Assembly: GCF_011397635.1 (NCBI RefSeq)
Contig: NC_064766.1
Coordinates: 41,881,110 to 41,945,109, forward strand
DNA from: Epinephelus fuscoguttatus
Taxonomy: Eukaryota > Chordata > Actinopteri > Perciformes > Serranidae
Direction: 5' to 3'
Length of the DNA: 64,000 bases
Made by a program: the position numbers and the translations under genes. The notes beneath the pieces were generated by a model. The model did no database searches. It had not been told where the DNA came from and saw nothing but the letters and a program-made list of their open reading frames with translations. Shown here in pieces: positions 11,444 through 22,922 of the stretch. Position 1 is the first letter of the stretch. Each line of letters begins with the position of its first letter.

Positions 11444-12097
11444 GTAAGATTCGTTTAGTTTCTTCATTTGACTCTTTAGATGTCTACTGTAAAGGTTTGA
11501 CTTGATGGCAAAAATACACATTAACAAAAAATATAGAAATTAATGTGGAACTCTGTGAGATTTAGAAATGAGGAGAGCTGACGGAGGCACAGAGAGGACG
11601 ACATCATCTGCAGAAACCCACAGCAGCGTGTGGAATAATACAAAGAACATGATTATATTAAGATGTGCAAAAACATGGATAAATAAACAAATCAGAGCAT
11701 AAACACGTAACGTTCAATGACAACGATAAAAACTAATAAAACAAAAGAGAAGCTATGAAAAACATTCTTTAAATTTATGGAAGTCCAGAAAAAGATAAAT
11801 TATCCAAAAGGATGAAAAGATATAAATAATTTAAAAACTAATAAATATATCATGGCAGGTCAAAGCTACGAGATAATGAGTCCAAACTGTGACGTTTATT
11901 GAGTCAAAATCAAAAATTACATCAACATTATGACATACAAAGTCAAATTATTTCACTTTTTAAAGTAAAAAATTAAATTTCATAATAACTGTAATGGTGA
12001 CTCTTAATTTTAACTCTAAGAAGTTTGACTAAATATTGTCGTCACATTACAAATAATGAATTTTTTATTTTTATTCTAGTGTTATGTGTACGTGTGA
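11444..12097. other. Spacer Jw6-Jw7
   Basis: AT-rich sequence without a recognised gene. It marks the change from the homogeneous Jw1-Jw6 family to divergent segments. I looked here for delta constant exons and saw none. Confidence 0.45.
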
Positions 12098-12125
12098 GGT
12101 TTGTGTATGAGTGTGTGTGGTGGTG

Positions 12126-12185
12126 TGTTTGGGAGTGGAAACAAACTCGTCTTCGGCGGCAGCATGAAGCTCGTCGTGTCGACAG
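12126..12185 (+). CDS. TRAJ: J segment Jw7, altered motif FGGS and weak donor
   Basis: RSS GGTTTGTGT / 12 nt / GGTGGTG: only the coding-side GTG of the heptamer is kept. Reads FGSGNKLVF-GGS-MKLVVST; the last Gly of FGxG is Ser. Donor is GTCGGT, a poor match to GTRAGT. Open frame, but with three weak points it is a doubtful functional J. Confidence 0.7.
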
Positions 12186-12365
12186 GTCGGTGAATACATT
12201 ACATTTTTAAACACAAGTAAAATGTTAAAATCAGAGTTGAGAGCGAGAAACAACTGCACAAGTAGCCGCAACAAAAGTTTTATTGGAGGATATTTAGTCT
12301 ATCGTCTGGAGTCAAACTGGGCCCAGTGGTTCGCACTGGTTTTTGTTGAGCTGTGTTTGGCGGTG

Positions 12366-12428
12366 TGACTGGTCAGGGAGGCTACGCCACTGTGTTTGGA
12401 AGCGGGACAAAAGTGACTGTACAGACCA
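12366..12428 (+). CDS. TRAJ: T-cell receptor J segment Jw8
   Basis: RSS GGTTTTTGT (consensus) / 12 nt / GGCGGTG (weak distal half). Reads TGQGGYATVF-GSG-TKVTVQT; donor GTAAGT. Confidence 0.85.
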
Positions 12429-13098
12429 GTAAGTCAACTTTATTTTCACAAACTGTGTTTAACAGCAGAGATGCAGAGTTAGTTTAACAAATCCAGGATT
12501 TCGTAATCCTCGATCCCTCTCATTGATCTCAGATTAATGTGAAAATTAAATCTGTTCAGACAAAAGTTTCTGAAGACCTGAGTTGTATTATCAAGATTAA
12601 AGTTAGTAAAATACAAACTAAACAAACTGGAGAGCTGAGTCTGAATTCATTAAACCCAGATTATTTAATCCAGGTTTAAATGTTTGGGTTAAACTGTAAC
12701 AGTGAAATGATTTTATGATTGATGTTAACAATAATACTCCAGTTACATTCATCATGGATGCCTCTGGAAAAAAAAAAAAAAAATACATGTAACGAAATGA
12801 TGAAAACATTATTTTATAGTGTTTTGAAATCAGCAGGTCGAGAACGTCTTTGAGTTTGAGTGTCTTGAGTTTTACGTCTTTAGTGACGTTTCAGAAAATC
12901 ATCAGAAAACCGAGGAGCTCGCGTTGAACATTTGAAACAGTTTAAAGTTTCAAACAAAATGTCTGAAACGTTAAACTAAAATTAAAATAATCTTTAAAGT
13001 TGGTCCTGTGTAGTTTGTGTTTTAAACTTCAGTGCAGCAAAAACGTAATTTCATAAATGACGAGTTTATTAAAGTTAACGTGTTCAAGATGAGTCAGA
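12429..13098. other. Spacer Jw8-Jw9
   Basis: No gene recognised; an A-run lies at 12,768-12,782. Confidence 0.4.
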
Positions 13099-13126
13099 GG
13101 TTTTCAGTCAGCTGTTGGTCACAGTG

Positions 13127-13186
13127 TGAGAGGAGCTGGAGAGAAACTGATTTTTGGGAGAGGAGCTCAGCTGAGAGTCGACTCAG
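13127..13186 (+). CDS. TRAJ: T-cell receptor J segment Jw9
   Basis: RSS GGTTTTCAG / 12 nt / CACAGTG. Reads RGAGEKLIF-GRG-AQLRVDS; donor GTAAGA. Jw9, Jw10 and Jw12 share the tail GRGAQLRVDS and GGTTTTC-type nonamers, so they form one small family. Confidence 0.9.
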
Positions 13187-13525
13187 GTAAGATGGACAAA
13201 AGTTACAAAAAAAAATGTTTTAAAAAGAGGAAAAATTAAACAGTGTTTAAGAACCAAAAATCTCCATCTTATCAGGTAACTTTTGTCCACAGATGAGTCC
13301 TAAACGTTCAGTTTAAAGAGGACAGAACAGAAAATGATGATTGTTTCTTAAAAACAGGTTTAATTTGGAAAATTATTTCCCATCTATAAGAAAATCAGAC
13401 GTTTATAAAGAAAAATAACAGTTCAAATGAATATTTAGCTCCAGTGAGCATGAAGCCCTGGTTCATGTAAGAAGCTGAATATTGAATAGTGAGGTGAGGT
13501 TTTCAGTCAGCTGTCAGTCACAGTG

Positions 13526-13585
13526 TGAGATTAAATTCTGACAAGATTATTTTTGGGAGAGGAGCTCAGCTGAGAGTCGACTCAG
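13526..13585 (+). CDS. TRAJ: T-cell receptor J segment Jw10
   Basis: RSS GGTTTTCAG / 12 nt / CACAGTG. Reads RLNSDKIIF-GRG-AQLRVDS; donor GTGAGA. Followed by a (TTA)n run. Confidence 0.9.
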
Positions 13586-13600
13586 GTGAGACAACAGAGA

Positions 13601-13629
13601 TTATTATTATTATTATTATTATTATTATA
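13601..13629. repeat. (TTA)n microsatellite
   Basis: About 29 nt of TTA repeats just inside the Jw10 downstream spacer. Confidence 0.95.
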
Positions 13630-14244
13630 GAGGTTTTTACTGTTTAAATTCAGCCCTCGTCAGATTTGTTGAAGGTTCATGTGGAAGAGAACGTCAGCGT
13701 CTGTAAAGAAGACACAATAATGTGAAGCAGAAAACATAAAGATATCACTTGATTTGTTGATTTAAATCTATGTCAGGAACGAGCTGCACAGGCAGAAGGT
13801 TTTAAGTCTTAAAAAGAATGAACGACAACAAGCTGATGAGACAAACTTTTCTTGTCCAGCGGTTCAAAACTTTTGACAGAAACAAATCAGGTTCAGATCT
13901 TCAGCGTCGTCACCGTCAGCAGCTGCACGCTCAAACCTTTCTCATTCCATTAACCTAAATCAGTATTTAAAGGTTTATAAGATTTTTCAACGTTTTTTTC
14001 CTTGAAATGAAAAACGTAAATTGCTGCACGTTGTTGTGTCGTTAATGTTCGAGGCAAACTGGGTGTCTGAAAAAAAAAAATCTGAAGATGAACCGTACGA
14101 AAAGCAGTGAGGCGGTGATATCAGATCAGTCTAAAAACATTTGAGATTTAAAATAAAACAGGTGTGTGTGTATGTGTGTGTGTATGTGTATGTGAATGCT
14201 GAGCTGACCTCAGCTCAGTTTGTGTGGTGGTGTGTCTCATGGTG

Positions 14245-14310
14245 TGAATGCTGGGACCAGTTACGGTAAACTGGTGTTTGGATCAGACAGCAGACTGAAC
14301 GTCCAGAGCC
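14245..14310 (+). CDS. TRAJ: J segment Jw11, altered motif FGSD
   Basis: RSS AGTTTGTGT / GGTGGTGTGTCT / CATGGTG. Reads NAGTSYGKLVF-GSD-SRLNVQS; donor GTGAGT. The second Gly of FGxG is Asp, a change not expected to be neutral. Confidence 0.78.
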
Positions 14311-14435
14311 GTGAGTTCAAAACTACAACTTTTATTTTGACGCTTTGTTTGAGGCTTTCACTCTGAAACAGCAGAAACAATCCTGCACTTGTGCTCGACA
14401 AACTGTTGTTTTAGTGCCTAAAATCCTAAACTGAC

Positions 14436-14507
14436 TTTAAGCACTTGGGTTGCATTTTTAATGTATGAAAAGCGCTATATAAATAAAGCTTGATTGATTG
14501 ATTGATG
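14436..14507. repeat. SINE-like tail fragment
   Basis: Contains GCGCTATATAAATAAAGCTT followed by (GATT)n, the well-known end of several fish short interspersed repeats. Confidence 0.55.
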
Positions 14508-14650
14508 AAACTCAGCTGGTTGTTCTGTTTGTAAAAAGGAGCCACCTCAGATTAAAGTTGATGCTGTTTAATTCAAATGATGAGTTTATTAGTGTGAAAA
14601 GTGTAAAGAGTGACGCTCTCAAGGTTTTCGGTCAGTCGTCAGTCACAGTG

Positions 14651-14710
14651 TGAACGTCGGCTCAGATAAGATTATTTTTGGGAGAGGAGCTCAGCTGAGA
14701 GTCGACTCAG
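14651..14710 (+). CDS. TRAJ: T-cell receptor J segment Jw12
   Basis: RSS GGTTTTCGG / 12 nt / CACAGTG. Reads NVGSDKIIF-GRG-AQLRVDS; donor GTAGGA, weaker than its relatives Jw9 and Jw10. Confidence 0.87.
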
Positions 14711-15310
14711 GTAGGAGACAAATGCATCAATACTTTCACTGTCAAACACCACAATGTTTGACACAAAGTCTTAAAATGTGATTTTTTAACCAAACAGCAA
14801 CTTTTTCTCGCTGCAAACAGCTGCAGCTGAAAAGATGTCAGCCTGTTTTGAGCCTTTCAACGAGTCGGTCAAACTCTCTTCAAACTGACAAAGCTGCTTT
14901 AATGAAGAAAATTCCAAATTCTCTAAATCTCACTTTTTGGGAAATGTGTCTAAAACGTTCTGATCTCTAAATACAGTGAGTTAAATTTCACCTGAACCTG
15001 GTCAACACCTGAGAAAAACACAGGATTCTACAGAAGCTCAAACCAGCCGGACGAAAAGAAAGGACATAAAACACTAAAGACAGACGTGAGGGAATGTTTG
15101 AGTTACAGGAGTTATAGAATAATGACGTATGACAAAACATCAGTTTACTGAATCTATAAAATCGTCAGTGCTGAGTCAAACTTGTGATTTCATGTTTGTT
15201 CATTTGTTTTTCTTTTTAAAGACTGTATTAGTATTTTTCCAGTTCGGTTACTTTGACAGAATAAACTGTCTTGAGTTTGAGTGCGTTTTAGATGTTTGTT
15301 GGTAGTTTGG
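14711..15310. other. Spacer Jw12-Jw13
   Basis: No gene or repeat recognised. Confidence 0.4.
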
Positions 15311-15338
15311 GGTTTTTGCTGAAGTGTTTCCTGCTGTG

Positions 15339-15401
15339 TGAAAAGTGGAGGAGGACAGAAGTTGATTTTTGGTCGAGGAACTCAACTGACTGTCGAATCA
15401 A
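15339..15401 (+). CDS. TRAJ: T-cell receptor J segment Jw13
   Basis: RSS GGTTTTTGC / 12 nt / TGCTGTG. Reads KSGGGQKLIF-GRG-TQLTVES; donor GTAAGA. Confidence 0.88.
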
Positions 15402-15762
15402 GTAAGAACTTTGAGACAGAAAATATAAAATGTGTTTGATCTCTGGTTTTAGCTTTCGTCTCTCAGATTGATTTAATCAGTGACCAGCTGGTTCTGAACT
15501 TTCTTACTCTGTAGGTTCCTGCGATATACTCTGCTGAACGTCAGACTTTATCCACTGCAGATATTAGAAAAGTGTGTTGGATGTATTCATGAGTGCGAAG
15601 CTCATGTTGAAGGTGACCTCTGAGGTTTGGTGCCGTAGTCGTGTCGGTGATCTGAGCAGGTTTGAGTGAATTCACAGTTTAAGTGTGAACGTTGAATTAT
15701 TTGTCCTCATGAGAAGCTTTGAGGAGTCACGCTGTGTTTTTGTCACGTGTGGTGTTGCTGTG

Positions 15763-15825
15763 TGACAAGTTCTGGTGTGGATAAAATCCTGTTTGCAGCT
15801 GGAGCTGAAGTGACTGTAGACGCCT
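15763..15825 (+). CDS. TRAJ: J segment Jw14, altered motif FAAG
   Basis: RSS TGTTTTTGT / CACGTGTGGTGT / TGCTGTG. Reads TSSGVDKILF-AAG-AEVTVDA; donor GTAAGT. The first Gly of FGxG is Ala (TTT GCA GCT GGA). Confidence 0.8.
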
Positions 15826-16975
15826 GTAAGTCTGCTCATGTTTCATGTCTTTGTCCTCGTTCAGCTCATCGTCGTTACTTCACTGAGATTCCTGAACGTC
15901 ACCTGTCTTTGTCTCTCTGGATCTTAATCTTCTCACTCTGTTTCTCCGTATTTGACGAATCAGTTTAAAAGTTAATCTGATTACTTTTAAACATCATTTT
16001 AACGTCAAAGTTTCTGACGTTGTAACTGAACTTTAATTTTCACAGAGACATCAGAGACATGCAGAAGGTTTGTGTGTCTTTCTGTCAATAATTCAAACTC
16101 CAGCAAACTGTCTCACCTCCAAAAATACTGATTTTAATGGGCAGTTTCAGTGACCAGAGCTTCATCAGGCAAACTGTTTATTGCTAAATGGTTAAAGACA
16201 ACCTGCTTTCATTTAAAATAAGATGATAAAAAAGTAAAAACTAAATAAAAGGTTTTTAAAGTTTGCAATAAATGCACAGAAACACTCTTTATGTAAAACA
16301 AATAACACACGTGAAGAATTCAGACTGAAAAAACGTTCATCAGTCTTTGTCTAAAACCTTTAAACTGAATTCATGATTCAGTTTTTTAATTCTCTCAAAC
16401 TCGCGGCTTTTATTTCTCCTCTGAGCTCATGTCTCTTCTTGTCTGTCTCCTTTCACCGTCAGCGTCCTCGCTGTCTTTTGGTTTTAATTCTTAAATGTTC
16501 ATAAATACAATTCAGCTTTTTCCTGGCATCCAAATATCACTGAATACAAGTCATCAAATAGAAATGTTTCAGCTCAGAAGAATTAAAATAAATTAACATT
16601 TAAATTAATGAAACCCTCAGACATCTGTCCTTAAAACACTTCATTCAGCCTGTTATTGAGTCTTTACACCAACTGCTTGGTCAAATTTTGGTGGAGAAAC
16701 TTCCAGCTTCCCCAAACCTACATTTTGGGAACATGTGCCTAAAACATTTTCATTTCTAAATCTACAACTTTGACTTTTTTAAAGAGAACTGCGGGATTGT
16801 ATGGAAGCTCAAACCTGCTGGAAAGACAAAAAAAAGTTGCATCACAACTGTAAAAAGTGAAGACAAAGAGATTCTTCAGATGCAACAACGATGTTTAGTT
16901 TCTGAGCTGAGTCACAAGTTTTAAAGCTGTTTTACAGTCGACAGTTTGTTGACGATGCAGCGAGCTGCTCGAGGA
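15826..16975. other. Long spacer Jw14-Jw15
   Basis: About 1.15 kb with no J-like heptamer/FGxG combination, gene or named repeat that I can see. Confidence 0.4.
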
Positions 16976-17003
16976 GGTTTCTGTCACGAGACTCGACACT
17001 GTG

Positions 17004-17066
17004 TGAAATCTGGAGGATTTGACAAAATCCTGTTTGGCTCCGGAACCAAAGTGACCGTCGAGACCA
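17004..17066 (+). CDS. TRAJ: T-cell receptor J segment Jw15
   Basis: RSS GGTTTCTGT / 12 nt / CACTGTG. Reads KSGGFDKILF-GSG-TKVTVET; donor GTGAGT. Confidence 0.9.
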
Positions 17067-17473
17067 GTGAGTTTGTTTTTGAGAACAGTTTTCTCAACAA
17101 ATAAAATCTGTCGATAGTTTTCCTACGATTTTAAAAATCAAATCATAAACCTTAAAAATCAAAGTGTCAACAATATAAACTGTTGAAAGACTAAATCTGA
17201 CCATCACCAACATGTGAGAATACAACAAACATTAAATTAAAGTTTCATCTGGAGAGAAAAATGTTGAGATTATTGATCCAGACGCAAAGCGATCGTAGAC
17301 TGACCTGCTTTAAACATCTGACACAATATCATGAGACAGGATTTCTGTAACTTGCCTCATTAAAACTTTGATATCATTTTTAAGGTGAGGAAAAAACAAT
17401 TTCACAACATTTAGATATCGGTCATGTTGAGCTGATCTGAAGTCAGATTTTGTGTGAGAGCAGAAACACTGTG

Positions 17474-17539
17474 TGACATCATCAGCTGCAGGACGCAGGA
17501 TTTTATTTGGAGAAGGAACCAAAGTGATTGTCGACAGCA
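17474..17539 (+). CDS. TRAJ: T-cell receptor J segment Jw16
   Basis: RSS GATTTTGTG / 12 nt / CACTGTG; the nonamer fits slightly better with a 13-nt spacer (AGATTTTGT). Reads TSSAAGRRILF-GEG-TKVIVDS; donor GTGAGT. Confidence 0.86.
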
Positions 17540-17940
17540 GTGAGTACCTGATGACGTTATTCTGACTTATCAGAATTATCTGATCAATGATATTGATAAT
17601 TCTTCATAAAGTCCTTTTATAATATTTAATGTTTTATAACTGAGATGCATGTCATCCATCAGAGCCTCAGTTAGAACGTGAAATCTGTCTTTTCATTTGT
17701 AAAATGTCCAAAAACTCAAAAGAGCACGAGAAACAAAACAAAACTGGATCTTGATCCTGATGAAGTGTAAATCAAGCGTGTCGTCACTAAAGATCAACAT
17801 TTGAAATATGATATAAACATATGAAATGTACAAACAGCAGCTCTGTTACAATTTAGTCACATTTAAAACTGATGTTTCTCTGAATGAGGTTTGGTTCAGT
17901 TCATCACAGCTGAGTTTGTGTCACGCTGCTTCATGTTGTG

Positions 17941-18000
17941 TGAATGCTGGTTTGGATAAAATTATCTTTGGCAGTGGGACCAGTTTAACCATTGAACCCA
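17941..18000 (+). CDS. TRAJ: T-cell receptor J segment Jw17
   Basis: First member of the homogenised family. RSS AGTTTGTGT / CACGCTGCTTCA / TGTTGTG. Reads NAGLDKIIF-GSGTSLTIEP; donor GTGAGT. Confidence 0.92.
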
Positions 18001-18369
18001 GTGAGTACTGACATTGATCATAAATATCATTTATACAAAGCACCTTTGTATGAAAACCAGAATAGTAAAAAGAATATAATAATAAAACGTATCAGGAGGA
18101 AAACAGTCAAATGAAAATTAATTTAAAGATTTAAAGAAAAATCACCTTCATCACAAGATATATAATACATCCGAACATTAATCAGGAGCTTGAAGAGTTT
18201 GTTCAGTAAATATCACAGTTTACATTTTATTGATAATACATATGAATTATTAATTATGTCAAATGAAAAACAAACTTTTTTTAACTGTAATGTAAAAATG
18301 ATGTTTTTCTGAATGAGGTTTGGTTCAGTTCATCACAGCTGAGTTTGTGTCACGCTGCTTCATGTTGTG

Positions 18370-18432
18370 TGAATACTGGGCGAACAGATAAACTCATCTT
18401 TGGCAGTGGGACCAGTTTAACCATTGAACCCA
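18370..18432 (+). CDS. TRAJ: T-cell receptor J segment Jw18
   Basis: RSS AGTTTGTGT / 12 / TGTTGTG. Reads NTGRTDKLIF-GSGTSLTIEP; donor GTGAGT. Confidence 0.92.
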
Positions 18433-18671
18433 GTGAGTACTGATTATTGATCATAAATATAATCTATGTGAGGCGTCTTTAAGTTTTACAGTGTTTTACA
18501 GGGAAACATAATGTTTCTATAAACAGTGTCTCTGCTGTCGCTCTCCAGAATTTAAATTGATGTATAAAATATATTTATAATGGAAGAAGCAGTTTATTGT
18601 TAAAATAATGTAATAATTCAGGCAAAAGTTTGTGGCCGGGCTCAGTTTATGTTCTGGAGCTTTGTGTTGTG

Positions 18672-18734
18672 TGAATGTTGGAGGAGGAACAAAGACGATC
18701 TTTGGAAGTGGAACCAGATTAAACATTGAAGCCT
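18672..18734 (+). CDS. TRAJ: T-cell receptor J segment Jw19
   Basis: RSS AGTTTATGT / TCTGGAGCTTTG / TGTTGTG. Reads NVGGGTKTIF-GSGTRLNIEA; donor GTAAGT. The TRLNIE tail links it to Jw55 and Jw64. Confidence 0.9.
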
Positions 18735-19257
18735 GTAAGTAGAAATATGAATCATAATTATTTACATGAAGCGTCTTTAATAACAAACTTTAGTGTTTGT
18801 TATTAAAGACAAAGAAAGCAGAGCAGAAGGAGCTTTAAAACATTTAGAAATTACGTGTGTGTTAATGTGAAGTTTTACATGTTAAATGTTTTTATTAGAT
18901 GTGATTAATTCACGTTTTTTTGATATAAAAGATCAGGAAACATTTAAAGCTAAAAGATCTTATTTAGCTTTATTTAATTTAGGTTTATCTAATTTGGCTT
19001 ATTTAATCCAACTTAATTAAATAGGTTTCTACACTATGGTTAATATAATCTGATTTATTTAATTAGGTTTATTTTCAAATCCGATTTTTTTTTTCAGGTT
19101 TATTCAATTCACATTTTATTGAATCCAAGCTAAACTGAGCTGAGACAGAGTTTGAGTTTGTGATTCATCTCTGAGCTTGGATCAGTTTGGATGTGTAACG
19201 TGAAGTTGGTTTGCTGAGCGGATCTGACGGGTTTTTGTCGAGCGCTCTCGTGTTGTG

Positions 19258-19317
19258 TGAGGACTGGTTTGAATAAGATCATCTTCGGCAGTGGAACCAG
19301 TTTAACCATTGAACCCA
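19258..19317 (+). CDS. TRAJ: T-cell receptor J segment Jw20
   Basis: Consensus nonamer GGTTTTTGT, spacer CGAGCGCTCTCG, heptamer TGTTGTG. Reads RTGLNKIIF-GSGTSLTIEP; donor GTGAGT. Family-type tail with a different spacer from its neighbours. Confidence 0.91.
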
Positions 19318-19631
19318 GTGAGTACTGATACACACCATAAATATGACTTATGAGTTTCAGCTGCTGAATAGGTGTTGAACTGTTTTTATCAGATGTGATT
19401 AAGTCACGTGACAAACATTTGAACCAACACACCCGTCATGACAGGTTTATTTAATCCAGGTTTGACCAAACTGAGCTGAGTTAGGTTTGAATCCACAGGT
19501 GTCTGAGTGTCTGATGTCGTTTTCTCTGTTATATTCAGTATTTACGGTGTTAGTGAGTTTGAGTCTGTGTGAAGTGGAGTCGGTCTGCTGAGTGGATCTG
19601 AGGGGTTTTTGTTGAGCGCTGTCGTGCTGTG

Positions 19632-19694
19632 TGGACACTGGTGGACGAGAGAAACTCATCTTTGGCTCTGGCTCTCTGTTGGCGGTTCAGTCCA
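19632..19694 (+). CDS. TRAJ: T-cell receptor J segment Jw21
   Basis: RSS GGTTTTTGT / TGAGCGCTGTCG / TGCTGTG. Reads DTGGREKLIF-GSGSLLAVQS; donor GTAAGT. Divergent tail. Confidence 0.88.
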
Positions 19695-19862
19695 GTAAGT
19701 CTCATCTTCTGCTTTATGTTTTCACATGGAAGTCATCAGTGAGGAGTGAACAGTGATGGAGACGATGTCTTGGACTCCTCAGGCTCGTAAAGTCGAACAC
19801 AACTCAGTGTCATGTTGTCAGAGTGAGTCAGTCAGGTTTGTATAGTGCAGCCTCAGACTGTG

Positions 19863-19928
19863 TGACGTATGGCTCGGGTAGTAATAAGATCGTCTTTGGC
19901 GGCGGCACCAAACTTCATGTTCATGACA
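19863..19928 (+). CDS. TRAJ: T-cell receptor J segment Jw22
   Basis: RSS GGTTTGTAT / 12 / GACTGTG. Reads TYGSGSNKIVF-GGG-TKLHVHD; donor GTAAGT. The KLHV tail resembles Jw65, 24 kb away. Confidence 0.9.
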
Positions 19929-20439
19929 GTAAGTTGAATCTTTTTCATTGTGTTGATAAAACCTGACGGCAGGAAACTGATGAGCTGCATCAAAGGTTCC
20001 TTTAAAGTTGAGGAGCGACAGCTCGGGAGAGTTGGGTCCAGTTCTTAATGAGTGGATACGCAGGGGAGGAAAAAATCAGTACAGCATAGTATCATGATAT
20101 TTTCATGTGGTGATGTCGTCTCCATTCAGAGACGCTCAGTATTGATTTTTTTAAAAAATGCTATAAATGACTGATATTGCAAATACAAATGAAGCTTTTG
20201 TTGCCCACTGGAATAATTAAAGGAAACATTTTCTCAGATTCATTTTGCTGCAATAGAAATGATTTGTTTGTGACATGAACAGACAGGAAACTTTGTCTTT
20301 GAGATAAAACAGATGAGTCAAAGTTTCCATTTACAGATGTAAAAAGGTCATAATGTGCAATATGTCACAATATATGTCATCACAATACTCAGCATATCAC
20401 AAAGTGTTTAATATCACAATAATATGGTATCGTAAAGCC

Positions 20440-21180
20440 TCTAACAGATATCACCATGAAACTTCTCCAGTTGATAACTTAGATTAAAACAGTTATTTTT
20501 TACTTTACTAGTTTTATGAAATGTTATGTTTTGATATGAAAATGATGCATTATCTCATTAAATATGAGCTGATGTTTCTACATTTTGAGAACAGAAATCT
20601 GATCACTGGATAAAGTTAGGTTCAAGATTCTTCAAAAGTCAAAAGTTGTTTCTCTTTTCATCACTCCGTCTGCCGTCAACAGCCATGAAAAATCCATTTC
20701 TGCCATATTTTTGGGAATAAAAAGTTCTATAAATCAGACTGTGAAAGATATATGAACAAACCATTCTGTAAAAACCTTCCGAATATAAACAGGAATCAAG
20801 CTGGAACATTTGGTGGATTTAAGTGTCACTGAAGTGGAGATATTTGCATCAGAGTCAAAACGTATTTTGAGAAAACGGCCTGAAACTATATGGATTATAA
20901 AAGTCAAACAAAAGACACTGGACTGGGTTAAAAATGTGACTAACAGATATCACCATGAAACTCCCTCAGCTTATTGCTCACAGTAAGCCAGTTATGTTTT
21001 GTATTACAAGTTTTCTGAAAAGCCATGTTTAAATTAGTAAATTATCCAATTAAATGTGTTTGTGTACATTTCAGAAACATTTTATGGAAGCAAAATCGAC
21101 CAAAATCTCAAAATTGACAAGCAGATGACAAAACTGTATTTTCACCTGAGGGGTGTCTGCAGAGTTTTCCTGTTCATAAT
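20440..21180. repeat. Interspersed repeat insert with two internal units
   Basis: TAACAGATATCACCATGAAA occurs at about 20,441 and again at 20,939, each followed by related sequence containing 'agtttt.tgaaa'. This fits a common fish repeat family that I cannot name. It fills most of the 1.6-kb gap between Jw22 and Jw23. Confidence 0.55.
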
Positions 21181-21533
21181 AATCAGAACATTAAACAGTG
21201 ACAGAAGATCAGTCAACTGTTTCAGTATCATTTACCATTTACTGAAAAAACAACAAATATTAAAAAACATGAACAACGAAAGTTTAAATTTTTGTTTTTT
21301 TTATGAGCAGAAAATGTTGAAAGATTGATTTCATTATAATAATCAATTACATCAACTGATCAACATATTAATCAGCAGCAGGACACTGAAACACTTCATC
21401 AATTAAAGAAAAAATATTTTTAGGTTAAAATTCAGTATTTTTACTGTAAATTTATTTTAAATCCGAACAGAAGCTGGAATCAGTGAGTCAAATCCTAAAT
21501 GTATGAGTTTGTGTCACGCTGCTTCATGTTGTG

Positions 21534-21596
21534 TGAATACTGGGAATCCAAATAAGCTCATCTTTGGCAGTGGGACCAGTTTAACCATTGAACCCA
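21534..21596 (+). CDS. TRAJ: T-cell receptor J segment Jw23
   Basis: RSS AGTTTGTGT / CACGCTGCTTCA / TGTTGTG. Reads NTGNPNKLIF-GSGTSLTIEP; donor GTGAGT. Lacks the usual 'gaatgaggtttggttcagtt' block; the nonamer follows 'aatgtatg'. Confidence 0.91.
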
Positions 21597-21978
21597 GTGA
21601 GTACTGATTATTGATCATAAAAGTCTTACATATGGAGCATCTTTAAAAACCAGCTTGTTTTACAGGAGTGATCCAGTAACTGATAAAAGAAAGAAATACT
21701 GGAATAGAAATGATTCAGTTCATTCATTCATCTTTTTCTTCAGCCTCACAAAATTAACACAAAGTAGAAAATAATTCAATCTTCATATCGAGAATCAAAC
21801 CTCATTTTATTCGTAACAAATATCTACAGTCTGGATTTGTTTTGAATCAAAGTGTGTTTTATACGCAGCAGGTATGAAAGAGTTACGCCAAATCTCAAAT
21901 GTAAAAATGATGTTTTTCTGAATGAGATTTGGTTCAGTTCATCACAGCTGAGTTTGTGTCACGCTGTTTCATGTTGTG

Positions 21979-22038
21979 TGTATACTGGGAATCAAAAGAT
22001 CATCTTTGGCAGTGGGACCAGTTTAACCATTGAACCCA
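21979..22038 (+). CDS. TRAJ: T-cell receptor J segment Jw24
   Basis: RSS AGTTTGTGT / CACGCTGTTTCA / TGTTGTG. Reads YTGNQKIIF-GSGTSLTIEP; donor GTGAGT. Its 5' flank is shared with Jw40. Confidence 0.92.
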
Positions 22039-22477
22039 GTGAGTACTGATTATTGATCATAAACATATAGTAAGTGGAGCGACTTTAAGAACAAACATGA
22101 ACTGTGTTTCACATTTAAAAAGGCAGAATGAACAGCTGCTGATGGTGACTGAATCTTTTGACTCTTCAGGTTCATTAAATCAACACAAACACTGCCGTCA
22201 GGTTGAAAACTTGTATCTCCAAAACGTCAGGAACTAAAACAATGTGTCTTTAGATAACAGCAAAACTGAAGAAGCGTTAAAAAGAAAGATTTAATGAGCT
22301 GTTGTTCAAATAATCAAATTCAATAAAGGTTTCTTCAGTATCTCTATAGTAAATATCATTGTTAACATTTTATTTATGATTTATATTAATCAATCATTTT
22401 CAATGAAAGAGTGACTTTTTTAACCAGACAGAGGTCTCTGATGTAAAAGAGTTTGTGTCACGCTGCTTCATGTTGTG

Positions 22478-22540
22478 TGACTGGTGGAAATCAGAATCGA
22501 CTCATCTTTGGCAGTGGGACCAGTTTAACCATTGAACCCA
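22478..22540 (+). CDS. TRAJ: T-cell receptor J segment Jw25
   Basis: RSS AGTTTGTGT / CACGCTGCTTCA / TGTTGTG. Reads TGGNQNRLIF-GSGTSLTIEP; donor GTGAGT. Starts TGACTGG rather than TGAATACTGG. Confidence 0.91.
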
Positions 22541-22922
22541 GTGAGTACTGATTATTGATCATAAAGAGTTTTTATTGCAGTGTATTTAAAGGCAAATTTT
22601 ACAGCATGATACACACATATTTAAAATAGTTCCATCAGTGTCTCCTCTGCAAAGCAAAGGTCAAAATTTACATTTAGTTTCTAACATATATTTTATTAAT
22701 GAAGCAGCTTATTGCTGTGATCGTCACGTGAAATGTCTGAAATATAAAAATGAGGATTATATCAGAGAAACAAACTGACAGCATCTGGTTTAATATTCTG
22801 AAAGAAGATATTTTAGAACAGATCTAAATATGAAGGTGTAAAATTAATCTGTCAGTTTTCTACATGAGGTTTGGTTCAGTTCATCAGTCAGATGAGTTTG
22901 TGTTCTGAAGCTTCATGATGTG

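Noticed and set aside
8401..12097. Possible delta constant exons or D segments near Jw1-Jw6
   Set aside because: No Ig-domain Cys/Trp pattern or paired 12/23 signals around a short D core was found, so I do not call a TRDC/TRDD here.
21056..21328. 90-codon + strand frame in the Jw22-Jw23 gap
   Set aside because: Lies at the end of an interspersed repeat and has low-complexity, AT-driven composition.
21852..22049. 60-70 codon + strand frames ending in SLTIEPSEY
   Set aside because: These frames only run through RSS and J into the intron; the SEY end is translated splice-donor sequence, so they are not independent proteins.
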